Positions 1 to 5,539 of a DNA stretch of 5,630 nucleotides are shown here, in pieces. This DNA comes from an uncultured Myxococcales bacterium (GTDB lineage Bacteria > Myxococcota_A > Bradymonadia > Bradymonadales > Bradymonadaceae): the NCBI GenBank assembly GCA_913058025.1, contig CAJXPN010000348.1, positions 1 through 5,630 on the forward strand. Reading direction: 5' to 3'. Numbering within the stretch: the first letter of the stretch is position 1; every line of letters starts with the position of its first letter. Below the pieces are notes generated by a model, which saw only the letters and a program-made list of their open reading frames with translations, searched no databases and was not told the origin of the DNA. The position numbers and the translations under genes are program-made.

Positions 1-47
1 CTACACAGAGTAGATCGTCGGCAGCGTCAGATGTGTATAAGAGACAG
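1..47 (+). other. Nextera/Tn5 sequencing adapter (i5 side), not genomic
   Basis: Bases 1-6 are the tail of the P5 primer (CTACAC). Bases 7-14 are an 8-base index, AGAGTAGA, which matches the Nextera i5 index I know as S504. Bases 15-28 are TCGTCGGCAGCGTC, and 29-47 are the 19-bp Tn5 mosaic end AGATGTGTATAAGAGACAG. This is library adapter left untrimmed, so genomic sequence starts at 48. Any reading frame running into it gains artificial residues; the C-terminal LSLIHI tail of the minus-strand LRR frame is an example. Confidence 0.99.
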
Positions 48-926
48 GCTCGAGATGTCGAGCGATGGCGCGCCCTGCCTGTCCACGAGCGCGGGGAGCA
101 TCCCCGCCTTGTCCAGCGGCTTGAGCGCGTTGTGTTTGAGCACGTTCATCCCGAGGCCGACGTGGCTGAGCGGCCGCGGCCAGCAGGCCTGGGCGAGCGC
201 CTTGGTCGCTGTGCTCGTGAGCCCGCACTCGTAGAGCCCGAGGCGCTCGAGCGATGCGAGCTTGGGCGCGGCCGCAGCGAGCGCCTTGACCCCCGCCGCC
301 TTGAAGCTCGTGTTCCGCGAGAGGTCGAGTGACACGAGCCTGGGAGCCAGCGCCGAGGCGCAAAGCGCCTCGATGTGCTTGGCCTTGAGCTGCGCGTAGC
401 GCATGGCGAGCTCGCTCAGTCCGGCGCACCCCTCGCGCTCGGACAGCCTCTCGACGATCCCCGTGAAGGTGTCGAAGTTGTTCAGGTTGACGTCGTCGAA
501 CGTCACCGCCGAGAGCCCATCGAAGAGCCCGCCGTCCACGGCTTCGAACATCTCCTTGCGGTTCATCCTGAACTCGAACAACCCGAGGTGATCGAGATCG
601 GGGAACACGGCCAGCCGCTCGCGCCACTCCGAGAACGCGGGCGCGCGGGACGCCACGATCATCAGCGACGTGACGAGCGGCGCCCACGCCGTCGCCTCGA
701 CGGCCTCGAGCTCGTCGAAGCTGCACTGGACCGTTCTGGCGCGAAGGGGCCAGCCCGAGAGCTGCTCCTTGGCGTAGTCGACGTAGCGGTCGGCGAAGAC
801 CCCTGGCGCGCGCGCCTCCATCCGCGTGATGACCTCGCAGACGTCGGCGAACACCGCGATGTCTGGCTGCCTCTGGAGCAACGAGCGAAGCTCCCCGAAC
901 TCTTCTTCATGTGACGTCGTATCCAT
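48..926 (-). CDS. Leucine-rich-repeat protein, RNase-inhibitor-like, C-terminus missing
   Basis: This frame encodes 293 genomic residues, read from ATG at 926, and leaves the contig at base 48 without a stop. The apparent residues after DISS are adapter. The ATG is preceded on the minus strand by GAGGAG, 9 nt upstream, which supports this start. Residues 1-60 are a charged, probably helical N-terminal segment (MDTTSHEEEFGELRSLLQRQ...). From about residue 105 there are irregular leucine-rich repeats, clearest at 168-265. Examples are LVSLDLSRN (197-205) followed by GVKALAAAAPKL, and LERLGLYECGL (226-236) followed by ATKALAQA. Their spacing of about 28 residues and the 'xxALAxA' helices are typical of RNase-inhibitor-type repeats. 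No signal peptide or membrane segment is visible, so a cytoplasmic protein-protein interaction role is the likely reading; the partner is unknown. The 181-residue gene lies 110 bp upstream on the same strand, so co-transcription is possible. Family call is firm, function is not. Confidence 0.85.
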
Positions 927-1036
927 CTCTCCACGCTCCTCTTTGGGTCGTTGGTGCGCCGCGCATTTAAGCGACTTCGAGGAGCCACGGCCATTGCTGT
1001 TTTGATCGTGTTGGGGCCTTTCGGCTCACGGATCGC

Positions 1037-1582
1037 CTACGCCTCGGCGCGCACCACCGCGTCGAGCACCGCGTGGGTGAGCACCGCGTCGACCTCTGGT
1101 GCTCGCCGCCGGTCGCGTTTGGGAGAGAACCAACCATTGAACGATGCGTAGAGCCAGCCTTCAGCTCGGCTCGAGTACACCGCGAGCCCTTCGAGCTCGG
1201 CCATCGTGGCCTCGTCCGTGCGTAGGAACACGTTGTCGAGCCAGCTCTTCCCGGCGCGTAGCGTGTCCGGGGAAGGGATGCAGTCCTCGAAGAAGAGCGA
1301 GGCGTAGACGGGCTCACATGACGAGACGACTCGCTCGGCGCGCCGTCGTATCCTGTTCATGGCCTGCTTCGCGCGCTTCTCGTTGGTGTCGCCGTCGATC
1401 GCGTTGCCAGGGGTTGTGACCGTCACGACGTTGCCGGTTCGCCAGACCTCGTCCTTCATGGTCTGGAGCGTGAACTCCGGGCGGATGTGGTGCATGTGGT
1501 TCACCGCCATCTCGTGTGCGGCGGCGGCCGCGTCGAAGGGGGTCGCGAACCACAGGTCGAGGGATATGAGTGGGCCTCGCAT
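1037..1582 (-). CDS. Unrecognised protein, about 181 residues
   Basis: I do not recognise a family. The chosen start is ATG at 1582 (MRGPLISLDLWFATPF...), giving 181 residues and a TAG stop at 1037-1039. The frame stays open upstream to a GTG at 1687, but the extra 35 residues are alanine/glycine/proline-rich and begin inside a repeat element, so I left them out. No strong Shine-Dalgarno precedes either start, so the N-terminus is uncertain. Visible features are a hydrophobic, strand-like opening (residues 4-13), a histidine cluster NHMHHIRPEF (28-37), a basic stretch NEKRAKQAMNRIRRRAERV (67-85), and an aromatic, acidic core LFFEDCIPSPDTL (96-108) followed by GKSWLDNVFLRTDE (111-124). There is no signal peptide or membrane helix, so it is probably cytoplasmic. 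It lies 110 bp upstream of the LRR gene on the same strand and may share its transcript. A small soluble protein of this kind could be many things; I assign no function. Confidence 0.68.
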   Translation of the reverse strand: MRGPLISLDLWFATPFDAAAAAHEMAVNHMHHIRPEFTLQTMKDEVWRTGNVVTVTTPGNAIDGDTNEKRAKQAMNRIRRRAERVVSSCEPVYASLFFEDCIPSPDTLRAGKSWLDNVFLRTDEATMAELEGLAVYSSRAEGWLYASFNGWFSPKRDRRRAPEVDAVLTHAVLDAVVRAEA

Positions 1583-1660
1583 CGTGTCGCTCGGTGCGCT
1601 CGCTGGCGCGGCTCGAGTGAGGGCCGGGGTGCCTCCAGGAATCGCCTGACGTGCCTGAGC

Positions 1661-1759
1661 ATTCCAGCCTCGCGCCCACGCGTTCACTCACGTTCGCCTG
1701 GAGTTCGCCTGGCGTTCGCCACCGTTGGGGAACTGAGCAGCGCTCGCGCCTGTTCTTGG
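1661..1759 (-). repeat. Hairpin repeat copy R1
   Basis: This is the first of three copies of an imperfect repeat of about 100 bp. Read on the minus strand it begins CCAAGAACAGGCGCGAG, passes through a stem-loop (plus-strand arms 1714-1720 and 1727-1733, one mismatch), then GCGAACGTGAGTGA, and ends near CTGGAAT. The 17-base block at 1743-1759 (CTCGCGCCTGTTCTTGG) is identical to 1872-1888 in copy R2. Relative to R2 this copy carries 11 extra bases, explained by a tandem 11-bp duplication at 1693-1714 (TTCGCCTGGAG then TTCGCCTGGCG), which also appears to have altered one hairpin arm. It is the most degenerate copy. Confidence 0.72.
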
Positions 1760-1785
1760 CTTCGAGTTCGCAGGAGGGGAGAGTG

Positions 1786-1888
1786 CTGGGGGTGGTATTC
1801 CGGCGCGGTACCCCAGCCGCCGCTCACTCACGTTCGCTTGGCGTTCCCCACTTCTGGGGAACTCAGCTGCACTCGCGCCTGTTCTTGG
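1786..1888 (-). repeat. Hairpin repeat copy R2
   Basis: This copy has the same orientation as R1, with 26 bp between them. It carries a perfect 7-bp stem, GTTCCCC (1843-1849) and GGGGAAC (1856-1862), with a 6-base loop ACTTCT. Read on the minus strand the order is CCAAGAACAGG, GTGCAGCTGAG, the hairpin, GCGAACGTGAGTGAGCGG, CGGCTGGGGTACCG, GGAATACCACCCCCAG. Almost every block can be aligned to the inverted copy R3, and the first half aligns to R1. No transposase or target-site duplication is apparent. Confidence 0.75.
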
Positions 1889-1965
1889 TCGAGGTTGGCG
1901 TGGGCGCTTCGGTCGGCTGGACACAGATGTGCGTGGGAGCCCCTGTCGAACCTGAGCGCCGCCAA

Positions 1966-2025
1966 GGGCCTCGTGGGGCACGTCTCGATGGCTGTAGGTA
2001 AATAGCCACGCCGAGCCCGAGGCCC
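1966..2025. repeat. Long interrupted palindrome, separate from the R repeats
   Basis: An 8-bp perfect outer stem, GGGCCTCG (1966-1973) and CGAGGCCC (2018-2025), encloses CTCG (1984-1987) with CGAG (2012-2015), and TGGCT (1989-1993) with AGCCA (2004-2008), around an AT-richer loop GTAGGTAAAT. Together these can form one extended hairpin of about 60 bases with internal bulges. It is not followed by a T-run on either strand, so it is not an ordinary intrinsic terminator. It could be a structured RNA element or a DNA cruciform, or chance pairing in GC-rich sequence; only the outer and innermost stems are persuasive. Confidence 0.45.
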
Positions 2026-2101
2026 GCAGAACGCCTCCTGGGTGCCCTCCTGAGCCGATCGCCCCTGCGCGAGCCCCCGAAAAGCCACCCGTGAGCCACC
2101 A

Positions 2102-2203
2102 GCCACAATCGGGCGGTGATGCAGCTGAGGTCCCTGCGAGGGGACCGCGGAGTGAGCGTGAGCGAGCGGCCGCTGGGGGACCGTGCTGGAATCCCACCCC
2201 CAG
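2102..2203 (+). repeat. Hairpin repeat copy R3, inverted
   Basis: This is the third copy, on the opposite strand to R1 and R2. It reads ATGCAGCTGAG, then a stem GGTCCC (2129-2134) and GGGACC (2141-2146) around a 6-base loop, then GAGCGTGAGCGAGCGG, CCGCTGGGGGACCG, and ends GGAATCCCACCCCCAG. The stem differs from R2 by a paired change (T-A becomes G-C at the second base pair) while the helix is kept. This suggests that the fold, not only the sequence, has been maintained. The tail GGAATnCCACCCCCAG is nearly identical to that of R2. Confidence 0.72.
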
Positions 2204-2299
2204 TTCGCATCCAGCTCCGAAACGGCGCTCACCAGGATCGACGAGCTGGTGCACGGTGGCCCGAGTGAGGACCACGGCTACTTCGCGGACCTGGAGGAT

Positions 2300-2315
2300 G
2301 GTTTCACGTGAAACA
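2300..2315. promoter_or_regulatory. parS: parS-like site (ParB/Spo0J binding palindrome)
   Basis: The palindrome GTTTCACGTGAAAC at 2301-2314, extended to gGTTTCACGTGAAACa at 2300-2315, matches the canonical 16-bp bacterial parS (TGTTTCACGTGAAACA) at 15 of 16 positions; only the first base differs. parS is the loading site for the CTP-dependent clamp ParB, which works with ParA to segregate the chromosome origin. The 14-bp core is a perfect inverted repeat, which is unlikely by chance in sequence this GC-rich. It lies in non-coding DNA, 45 bp beyond the end of uppS. No parA or parB gene is in the window and I saw no second copy; the only other CACGTG (3601-3606, inside ygfZ) lacks the parS flanks. 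Confidence 0.86.
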
Positions 2316-2325
2316 CTGCTGAGCC

Positions 2326-2349
2326 CGTCGAGAGCGCGAGCTCTCGATG
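2326..2349 (-). terminator. Stem-loop 3' of uppS, possible terminator without a U-tract
   Basis: TCGAGAGC (2328-2335) pairs with GCTCTCGA (2340-2347) around a 4-base loop, and one G-T wobble plus a C-G pair lengthen the stem to 10 bp. It starts 11 bp beyond the uppS stop codon, where a transcript end is expected. The minus-strand sequence after the stem is CGGGCTCAGC, with no T-run. It may therefore be a 3'-end stabilising or Rho-associated hairpin rather than a classic intrinsic terminator. The parS palindrome lies 10 bp further on. Confidence 0.45.
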
Positions 2350-2360
2350 TTCCGCGACGC

Positions 2361-3158
2361 TCAGACCTGCGCGCCGGTCTTGCCGAAGCGGCGCTCGCGG
2401 TTGCCGAAGGCGTTGAGCGCCTCGACGAAGTGGCGCTCGTCGAAGTCGGGCCAGAGCGTCTCGGTGACGTGGAACTCGGAGTAGGCGAGCTGCCAGAGCA
2501 GGAAGTTCGACACGCGGAGCTCGCCGCTGGTGCGGATGACGAGGTCGGGGTCGGGCTGTCCGCCTGTGTAGAGCATCGAGGAGAAGATGGACTCGTCGAT
2601 CTCGGACGGGTCGATCTCACCGCGGATGGCGGCCTCGGCGAGCAGGCGCGCCGCGCGCACGATCTCCTCTCGCCCGCCGTAGCTCACGGCGACCTGGAGG
2701 AGGAGCTCGCTGTTGTGGGCGAGGTGCCCCTCGAGGTCGGCGATCGACGAGCGCAGCTTGGGCGAGAGCTTCTCGCGGTCGCCGATGACGCGCAGGCGCA
2801 CGTCGTTCTTGTTCAGGCGCTTTCGCTCGCGGCGGATGTAGAGGTCGAACAGGGTCATCAGCCCGGCGACCTCGTCCTCGGGGCGCGCCCAGTTCTGAGA
2901 GCTGAAGGCGTAGAGCGTGAGGACCTCGACGCCGAGGTAGCGGCACGCCTCGACGGTGCGCCGGACCGAATCCGCGCCGGCGTGGTGGCCTCGAAGGCGA
3001 GGCATCCCGCGGGAAGTCGCCCAGCGGCCGTTGCCGTCCATGATGACGGCGACGTGCCGCGGGACGGCCCCCGTGTAGCCGTCGAGGACGTCGGCGTCGA
3101 CGGTCAGGTCGGCCGGTATGTTGCGCTTGGGCGCAGGCGTGTGAGGCTGTGTAGTCAA
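2361..3158 (-). CDS. uppS: Undecaprenyl diphosphate synthase (isoprenyl transferase)
   Basis: This cytoplasmic cis-prenyltransferase adds eight isopentenyl diphosphate units to farnesyl diphosphate to make C55 undecaprenyl diphosphate, the lipid carrier for peptidoglycan and other envelope polymers. At 265 residues it is near the family's usual length of about 250. Family motifs occur in order: HVAVIMDGNGRWA (35-47) with catalytic Asp41, GHHAG (57-61), TLYAFSSQNW (81-90) with R92 soon after, RVIGD (123-127), SYGGREEI (159-166), and DPDLVIRTSGE (203-213) through R215, SNFLLW, AYSE228 and LWPDF. Offset by 15, these match E. coli Asp26, His43, Asn74, Arg77, Arg194, Arg200 and Glu213, so the active site looks intact. 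The start is TTG at 3158, chosen because GGAG lies 7 nt upstream and no in-frame ATG precedes the Asp41 motif; the first 30 residues are a variable extension. The common downstream partner cdsA is absent: non-coding DNA with parS follows. It is divergent from ygfZ. Confidence 0.97.
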   Translation of the reverse strand: MTTQPHTPAPKRNIPADLTVDADVLDGYTGAVPRHVAVIMDGNGRWATSRGMPRLRGHHAGADSVRRTVEACRYLGVEVLTLYAFSSQNWARPEDEVAGLMTLFDLYIRRERKRLNKNDVRLRVIGDREKLSPKLRSSIADLEGHLAHNSELLLQVAVSYGGREEIVRAARLLAEAAIRGEIDPSEIDESIFSSMLYTGGQPDPDLVIRTSGELRVSNFLLWQLAYSEFHVTETLWPDFDERHFVEALNAFGNRERRFGKTGAQV

Positions 3159-3165
3159 GGGCTCG

Positions 3166-3169
3166 CTCC
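3166..3169 (-). promoter_or_regulatory. Ribosome binding site deciding the uppS TTG start
   Basis: On the minus strand the sequence reads ATGGAG-CGAGCCC-TTG. The GGAG lies 7 nt before the TTG. The ATG overlapping this site is in another frame and would not produce UppS, so the TTG start is favoured. Confidence 0.6.
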
Positions 3170-3200
3170 ATCCATGGGGGGCGCGTTGTCGGTCGAGCGG

Positions 3201-3228
3201 CTTGAACTTCCCAGAAGAGGATTACAAT
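3201..3228 (+). promoter_or_regulatory. Probable sigma-70-type promoter for ygfZ
   Basis: A -35-like TTGAAC (3202-3207) and a -10-like TACAAT (3223-3228) are separated by 15 bp, or 16 bp if CTTGAA is taken as the -35. This is the only AT-rich island in the 139-bp divergent spacer between uppS and ygfZ. Transcription would start near 3235, giving a leader of about 60 nt. The spacing is a little short, so strength is uncertain. A matching uppS promoter must lie in the same spacer on the other strand, but I see no convincing boxes there. Confidence 0.45.
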
Positions 3229-3251
3229 TTCTAGCCGCGTCGAGCCTCCGA

Positions 3252-3266
3252 GGGCGCTTCGCGCCC
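3252..3266 (+). other. GC-rich hairpin in the ygfZ leader
   Basis: GGGCGC (3252-3257) and GCGCCC (3261-3266) form a perfect 6-bp stem with a 3-base loop, about 30 nt before the ygfZ start codon. No T-run follows it. It may only influence leader stability; no regulatory family is recognised. Confidence 0.35.
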
Positions 3267-3297
3267 ATACTCACGACAGGACGAGGGTGCCACAACG

Positions 3298-4383
3298 ATG
3301 AACCTACGAACGGACGAATACAGGAGCCGACTGGAACGAGCGGGGGCTCAGTGGTCGGAGCATGACGAGGTCACTCGCTACGGGGACGTGGCCGTGGAGT
3401 GGCGAGCGGTGCGTCTGGGGGGCGTGGGGGTCGCCGACCGGGCGACCCGCGAGACGCTCGTCATGACCGGCGCGGGTGCGATCCAGTGGCTCCAGGGCCT
3501 GGTCACCAACGACCTCTTCACGCTCTCCGCGCCGGGCGCCGCACAGCGCACGCACGCCGTCAGCCGCCTGGGCCGCTCCATCTCCGACGCGCGCGTCGTG
3601 CACGTGCCCGGTCACATCCTGCTCGACCTCGAGCCGGGGACGATCGCGTCCGGGTTCCTCGGGCACCTGCGCCGCCACATCATCAACGAGGACGTCGGCC
3701 TGAGCGACGCGACGTCGACCACCGGCCGGCTCGGCGTGTACGGCCTGGACGCCGCGGAGCTGCTCGAGGCCAAGGGCTCGTGGGACCGCTCGCCCGCGTC
3801 ACTCGAGGACTTCGAGGCGACGTGGGGGGAGGTCGCCGGCGAGGAGGTCATCGCGCTCAGGTCCCCGCTGACCGGGGAGCCGAGCTTCGAGCTGTTCCTG
3901 GGCCGCGCGGCGACCGAGGCGGTGTGGGTGGCGCTGTGCGACGACCCGTCGGTGCGCCAGGTGGGCGAGGACGCGCTCGAGGAGCTCCGCCAGGAGGCGG
4001 GCGTCCCGAGGTTCGGCGTCGAGTACGACGACACGATCATCCCCATCGAGGCCGACCTCAACCACACGATCTCGTACGACAAGGGCTGCTACCTGGGCCA
4101 GGAGATCGTGTGCAGGCTGGACACGAAGGGGAAGCCCGCGAAGTTCTTGCGGGTCCTCGACCTCGGCCCGGATGCCGAGGCCCCCGAGGTCGGCGACGGG
4201 CTGGTGCGCGAGGGCAAGAAGGTCGGCGTCGTGCGCGGCGTGTTCTTCTCGCGCGCGCTCGGGCGCCAGCTCGCCCACGCGTTCGTCAAACGCGGCGCGT
4301 ACGAGGAGGGTGCGGTCGTGGAGGTCACCGGCCGCGGCGACGCGACGGTCCACGCGCTCGGCTGGGCGCTCGCCGCGCGTTGA
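3298..4383 (+). CDS. ygfZ: YgfZ/GcvT-fold folate-binding Fe-S cluster maintenance protein
   Basis: This 361-residue protein belongs to the YgfZ/CAF17 branch of the GcvT-fold family. It is a cytoplasmic, tetrahydrofolate-dependent factor that helps assemble or repair iron-sulfur clusters in enzymes such as the tRNA-modifying protein MiaB. The diagnostic motif is KGCYLGQE at 262-269, with the functionally important cysteine at 264. It is preceded by the conserved stretch GVPRFGVEYDDTIIPIEADL (235-254). The N-terminal half shows the family pattern GVADRATRETLVMTGAGAIQWLQGLVTNDL (44-72), and the C-terminal beta-barrel runs from about 283 to the end (VGVVRGVFFSRALGRQLAHAFV at 309-330). Its length is slightly above E. 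coli YgfZ. The KGCYxGQE motif separates it from the true glycine-cleavage aminomethyltransferase GcvT. The ATG at 3298 has GAGGG 10 nt upstream. It is divergent from uppS, and 163 bp separate it from the next gene, so it may be transcribed alone. No truncation or frameshift is seen. Confidence 0.93.
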   Translation: MNLRTDEYRSRLERAGAQWSEHDEVTRYGDVAVEWRAVRLGGVGVADRATRETLVMTGAGAIQWLQGLVTNDLFTLSAPGAAQRTHAVSRLGRSISDARVVHVPGHILLDLEPGTIASGFLGHLRRHIINEDVGLSDATSTTGRLGVYGLDAAELLEAKGSWDRSPASLEDFEATWGEVAGEEVIALRSPLTGEPSFELFLGRAATEAVWVALCDDPSVRQVGEDALEELRQEAGVPRFGVEYDDTIIPIEADLNHTISYDKGCYLGQEIVCRLDTKGKPAKFLRVLDLGPDAEAPEVGDGLVREGKKVGVVRGVFFSRALGRQLAHAFVKRGAYEEGAVVEVTGRGDATVHALGWALAAR

Positions 4384-4457
4384 GCCAGGGGGCGCCGAGC
4401 CCATATCGGTGCCTATAGTGCGTAGTGCCAGGATGTGAAGGTGGCCCGCGGGTGACC

Positions 4458-4484
4458 TTGCCATCTGCAGAAGTCGTGTACTAG
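4458..4484 (+). promoter_or_regulatory. Weak candidate promoter ahead of the ATPase pair
   Basis: In the 163-bp gap after ygfZ, TTGCCA (4458-4463) and TACTAG (4479-4484) resemble -35 and -10 boxes with a short 15-bp spacer. A second -10-like TATAGT (4414-4419) has no partner box. Between 4484 and the start codon, GTTGG/CCAAC (4496-4500, 4527-4531) and CGCGC/GCGCG (4502-4506, 4514-4518) could fold into a leader hairpin. The gap size suggests a separate promoter, but these boxes are only suggestive. Confidence 0.3.
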
Positions 4485-4546
4485 AGTCGCGCGCGGTTGG
4501 ACGCGCCAGATGAGCGCGCCGCACGGCCAACACACCTCGAGGACCT

Positions 4547-5530
4547 TTGAGTATCTTCGACCGCAGAATGGTCCTCTTCTCGGGGAAGGGGGGAGTCGGA
4601 AAGACGACGCTCGCGAGCGCCTTCGCGTACTCGTGCGCGCGCCGCGGCAAGAAGACGCTGCTCATCGAACTCAACGTCAGGGATCGCCTGAGCGCGCTGT
4701 TCGGCTCGATCGAGGTCGGGACCGACATCGTCGAGGTCGAGCACAACCTCTACGCCGTCAACATCACGCCCCAGACCGCCATGGAGGAGTACGCGCTGAT
4801 GATGTTGCGCGTGCGGATGATCTACAAGGCGGTGTTCGAGAACCGGGTCGTGAGCTCGTTCCTCAAGGTGATCCCGGGCCTGAACGAGCTGGTGATGCTC
4901 GGGAAGGCGCACTACCACGCGACCGAGGTCGACGACCGCGGGCGCAACGTCTGGGACATGGTCGTCGTCGACGCCCCGGCCACCGGCCACGGCATCTTCT
5001 TCCTCCGGATCCCCACCGTCATCACCTCCATCATCGAGTCGGGGCCCATGTTCTCCGAGGCCAAGAAGATGGAAGACTTCATCCAGGACCCGGAGATGTG
5101 CGCGCTCAACCTCGTCACGCTCCCCGAGGAGATGCCCGTCAACGAGACGCTCATGCTCCGCGACGTGGTCCGCGACGACATCAAGATCCCCATCGGCTTC
5201 GTCACCGCCAACTGCGTGTACGACCCGCTCTTCGACGACCGCGAGATGGGCTGGGTCGAGGACACCGGCGAGGACACCTTCGAGGAGCCCGAGACCCAGG
5301 GCTTCATCGACGCCGCCCGCTTCCGAACCCAGCGCGTGCGGATGCAGCGCCCCTACCTCGAGCAGCTCGCGACCGAGATCGACGCGCCGTTCGTGCGCGT
5401 GCCCTACTACTTCACCGAGCGCTTCGACTTCCAGACGATCCGCAAGATCGCCGACGACATCGATCGTCAGCTCGAGCCGGTCGAACCCGAGCCCGCCGCG
5501 ACAGACGGCGCGCGCGCCCCGCTGGGCTGA
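4547..5530 (+). CDS. ArsA/Get3-family P-loop ATPase, BagA (Rv3679)-like
   Basis: This 327-residue single-domain ATPase belongs to the ArsA/Get3 branch of SIMIBI NTPases. It has a deviant Walker A GKGGVGKT (13-20) with the signature Lys14 and Lys19, a switch II segment VVVDAPATGHGIFFL (139-153), and a base-binding-like FVTANCV (218-224). Classic ArsA and Get3 have a switch I Asp-Pro-Ala after the P-loop strand; here it reads IELNVRDRLSALFG (40-53). From memory, Mycobacterium tuberculosis Rv3679 (BagA) has a similar replacement and also resembles this protein at GP...EA and LNLVTLPEEMPVNET (188-201). Rv3679 pairs with Rv3680 as a Get3-like heterodimer. With no arsB, arsR or arsC nearby, arsenite export is unlikely; the true client is unknown. 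The start is TTG at 4547, with GAGGA only 3 nt upstream; ATG at 4568 is an alternative but would leave few residues before the P-loop. The last 20 residues are a proline/alanine-rich tail. A paralogue follows after 9 bp. Confidence 0.9.
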   Translation: MSIFDRRMVLFSGKGGVGKTTLASAFAYSCARRGKKTLLIELNVRDRLSALFGSIEVGTDIVEVEHNLYAVNITPQTAMEEYALMMLRVRMIYKAVFENRVVSSFLKVIPGLNELVMLGKAHYHATEVDDRGRNVWDMVVVDAPATGHGIFFLRIPTVITSIIESGPMFSEAKKMEDFIQDPEMCALNLVTLPEEMPVNETLMLRDVVRDDIKIPIGFVTANCVYDPLFDDREMGWVEDTGEDTFEEPETQGFIDAARFRTQRVRMQRPYLEQLATEIDAPFVRVPYYFTERFDFQTIRKIADDIDRQLEPVEPEPAATDGARAPLG

Positions 5531-5539
5531 GGACTCCCG

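Larger units (their letters stand above)
1583..2360. other. Gene-free block of about 780 bp with repeats, palindromes and parS
   Basis: No frame here looks like a real gene. The long open frames crossing it are low-complexity arginine/serine/proline-rich translations that run antisense or out of frame into uppS, as expected for GC-rich DNA with few stops. The three repeat copies do not keep one reading frame relative to each other, because indels separate them, which also argues against coding. The block contains three copies of a hairpin repeat, a separate long palindrome at 1966-2025, a parS-like site at 2300-2315 and a stem-loop at 2326-2349. No tRNA, rRNA or CRISPR pattern is visible. Confidence 0.75.

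Noticed and set aside
1583..1687. GTG-start extension of the 181-residue protein to 216 residues
   Set aside because: The extra residues are low-complexity, start within repeat R1 and lack a convincing ribosome binding site.
1688..2620. A 310-residue minus-strand open frame containing a repeated PRTGASAAxFPxxGERQAN peptide
   Set aside because: It overlaps uppS out of frame, and the repeated peptide is only the translation of repeats R1 and R2. The inverted copy R3 has indels and no matching frame.
2091..3365. A 424-residue plus-strand open frame across the non-coding block and uppS
   Set aside because: It is antisense to uppS, which has full family motifs. Its translation is low-complexity, with no recognisable domain, and reflects GC-rich antisense openness.
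3601..3606. A second CACGTG that could be another parS
   Set aside because: It lies within ygfZ coding sequence, and its flanks lack the GTTT/AAAC arms of parS.
3298..4383. Glycine-cleavage T protein (gcvT)
   Set aside because: The KGCYLGQE signature and the absence of gcvH or gcvP neighbours point to YgfZ rather than aminomethyltransferase.
3399..4418. A 339-residue plus-strand frame overlapping ygfZ
   Set aside because: It is an Arg/Gly/Pro-rich frameshifted shadow of ygfZ with no domain.
4547..5530. Arsenite-pump ATPase (true ArsA) or ParA/MinD as the identity of the ATPase
   Set aside because: It is a single half-length domain with no arsB, arsR or arsC nearby. The DAPATGH switch II and overall layout fit the Get3-like branch better than ParA/MinD, even with parS in the window.
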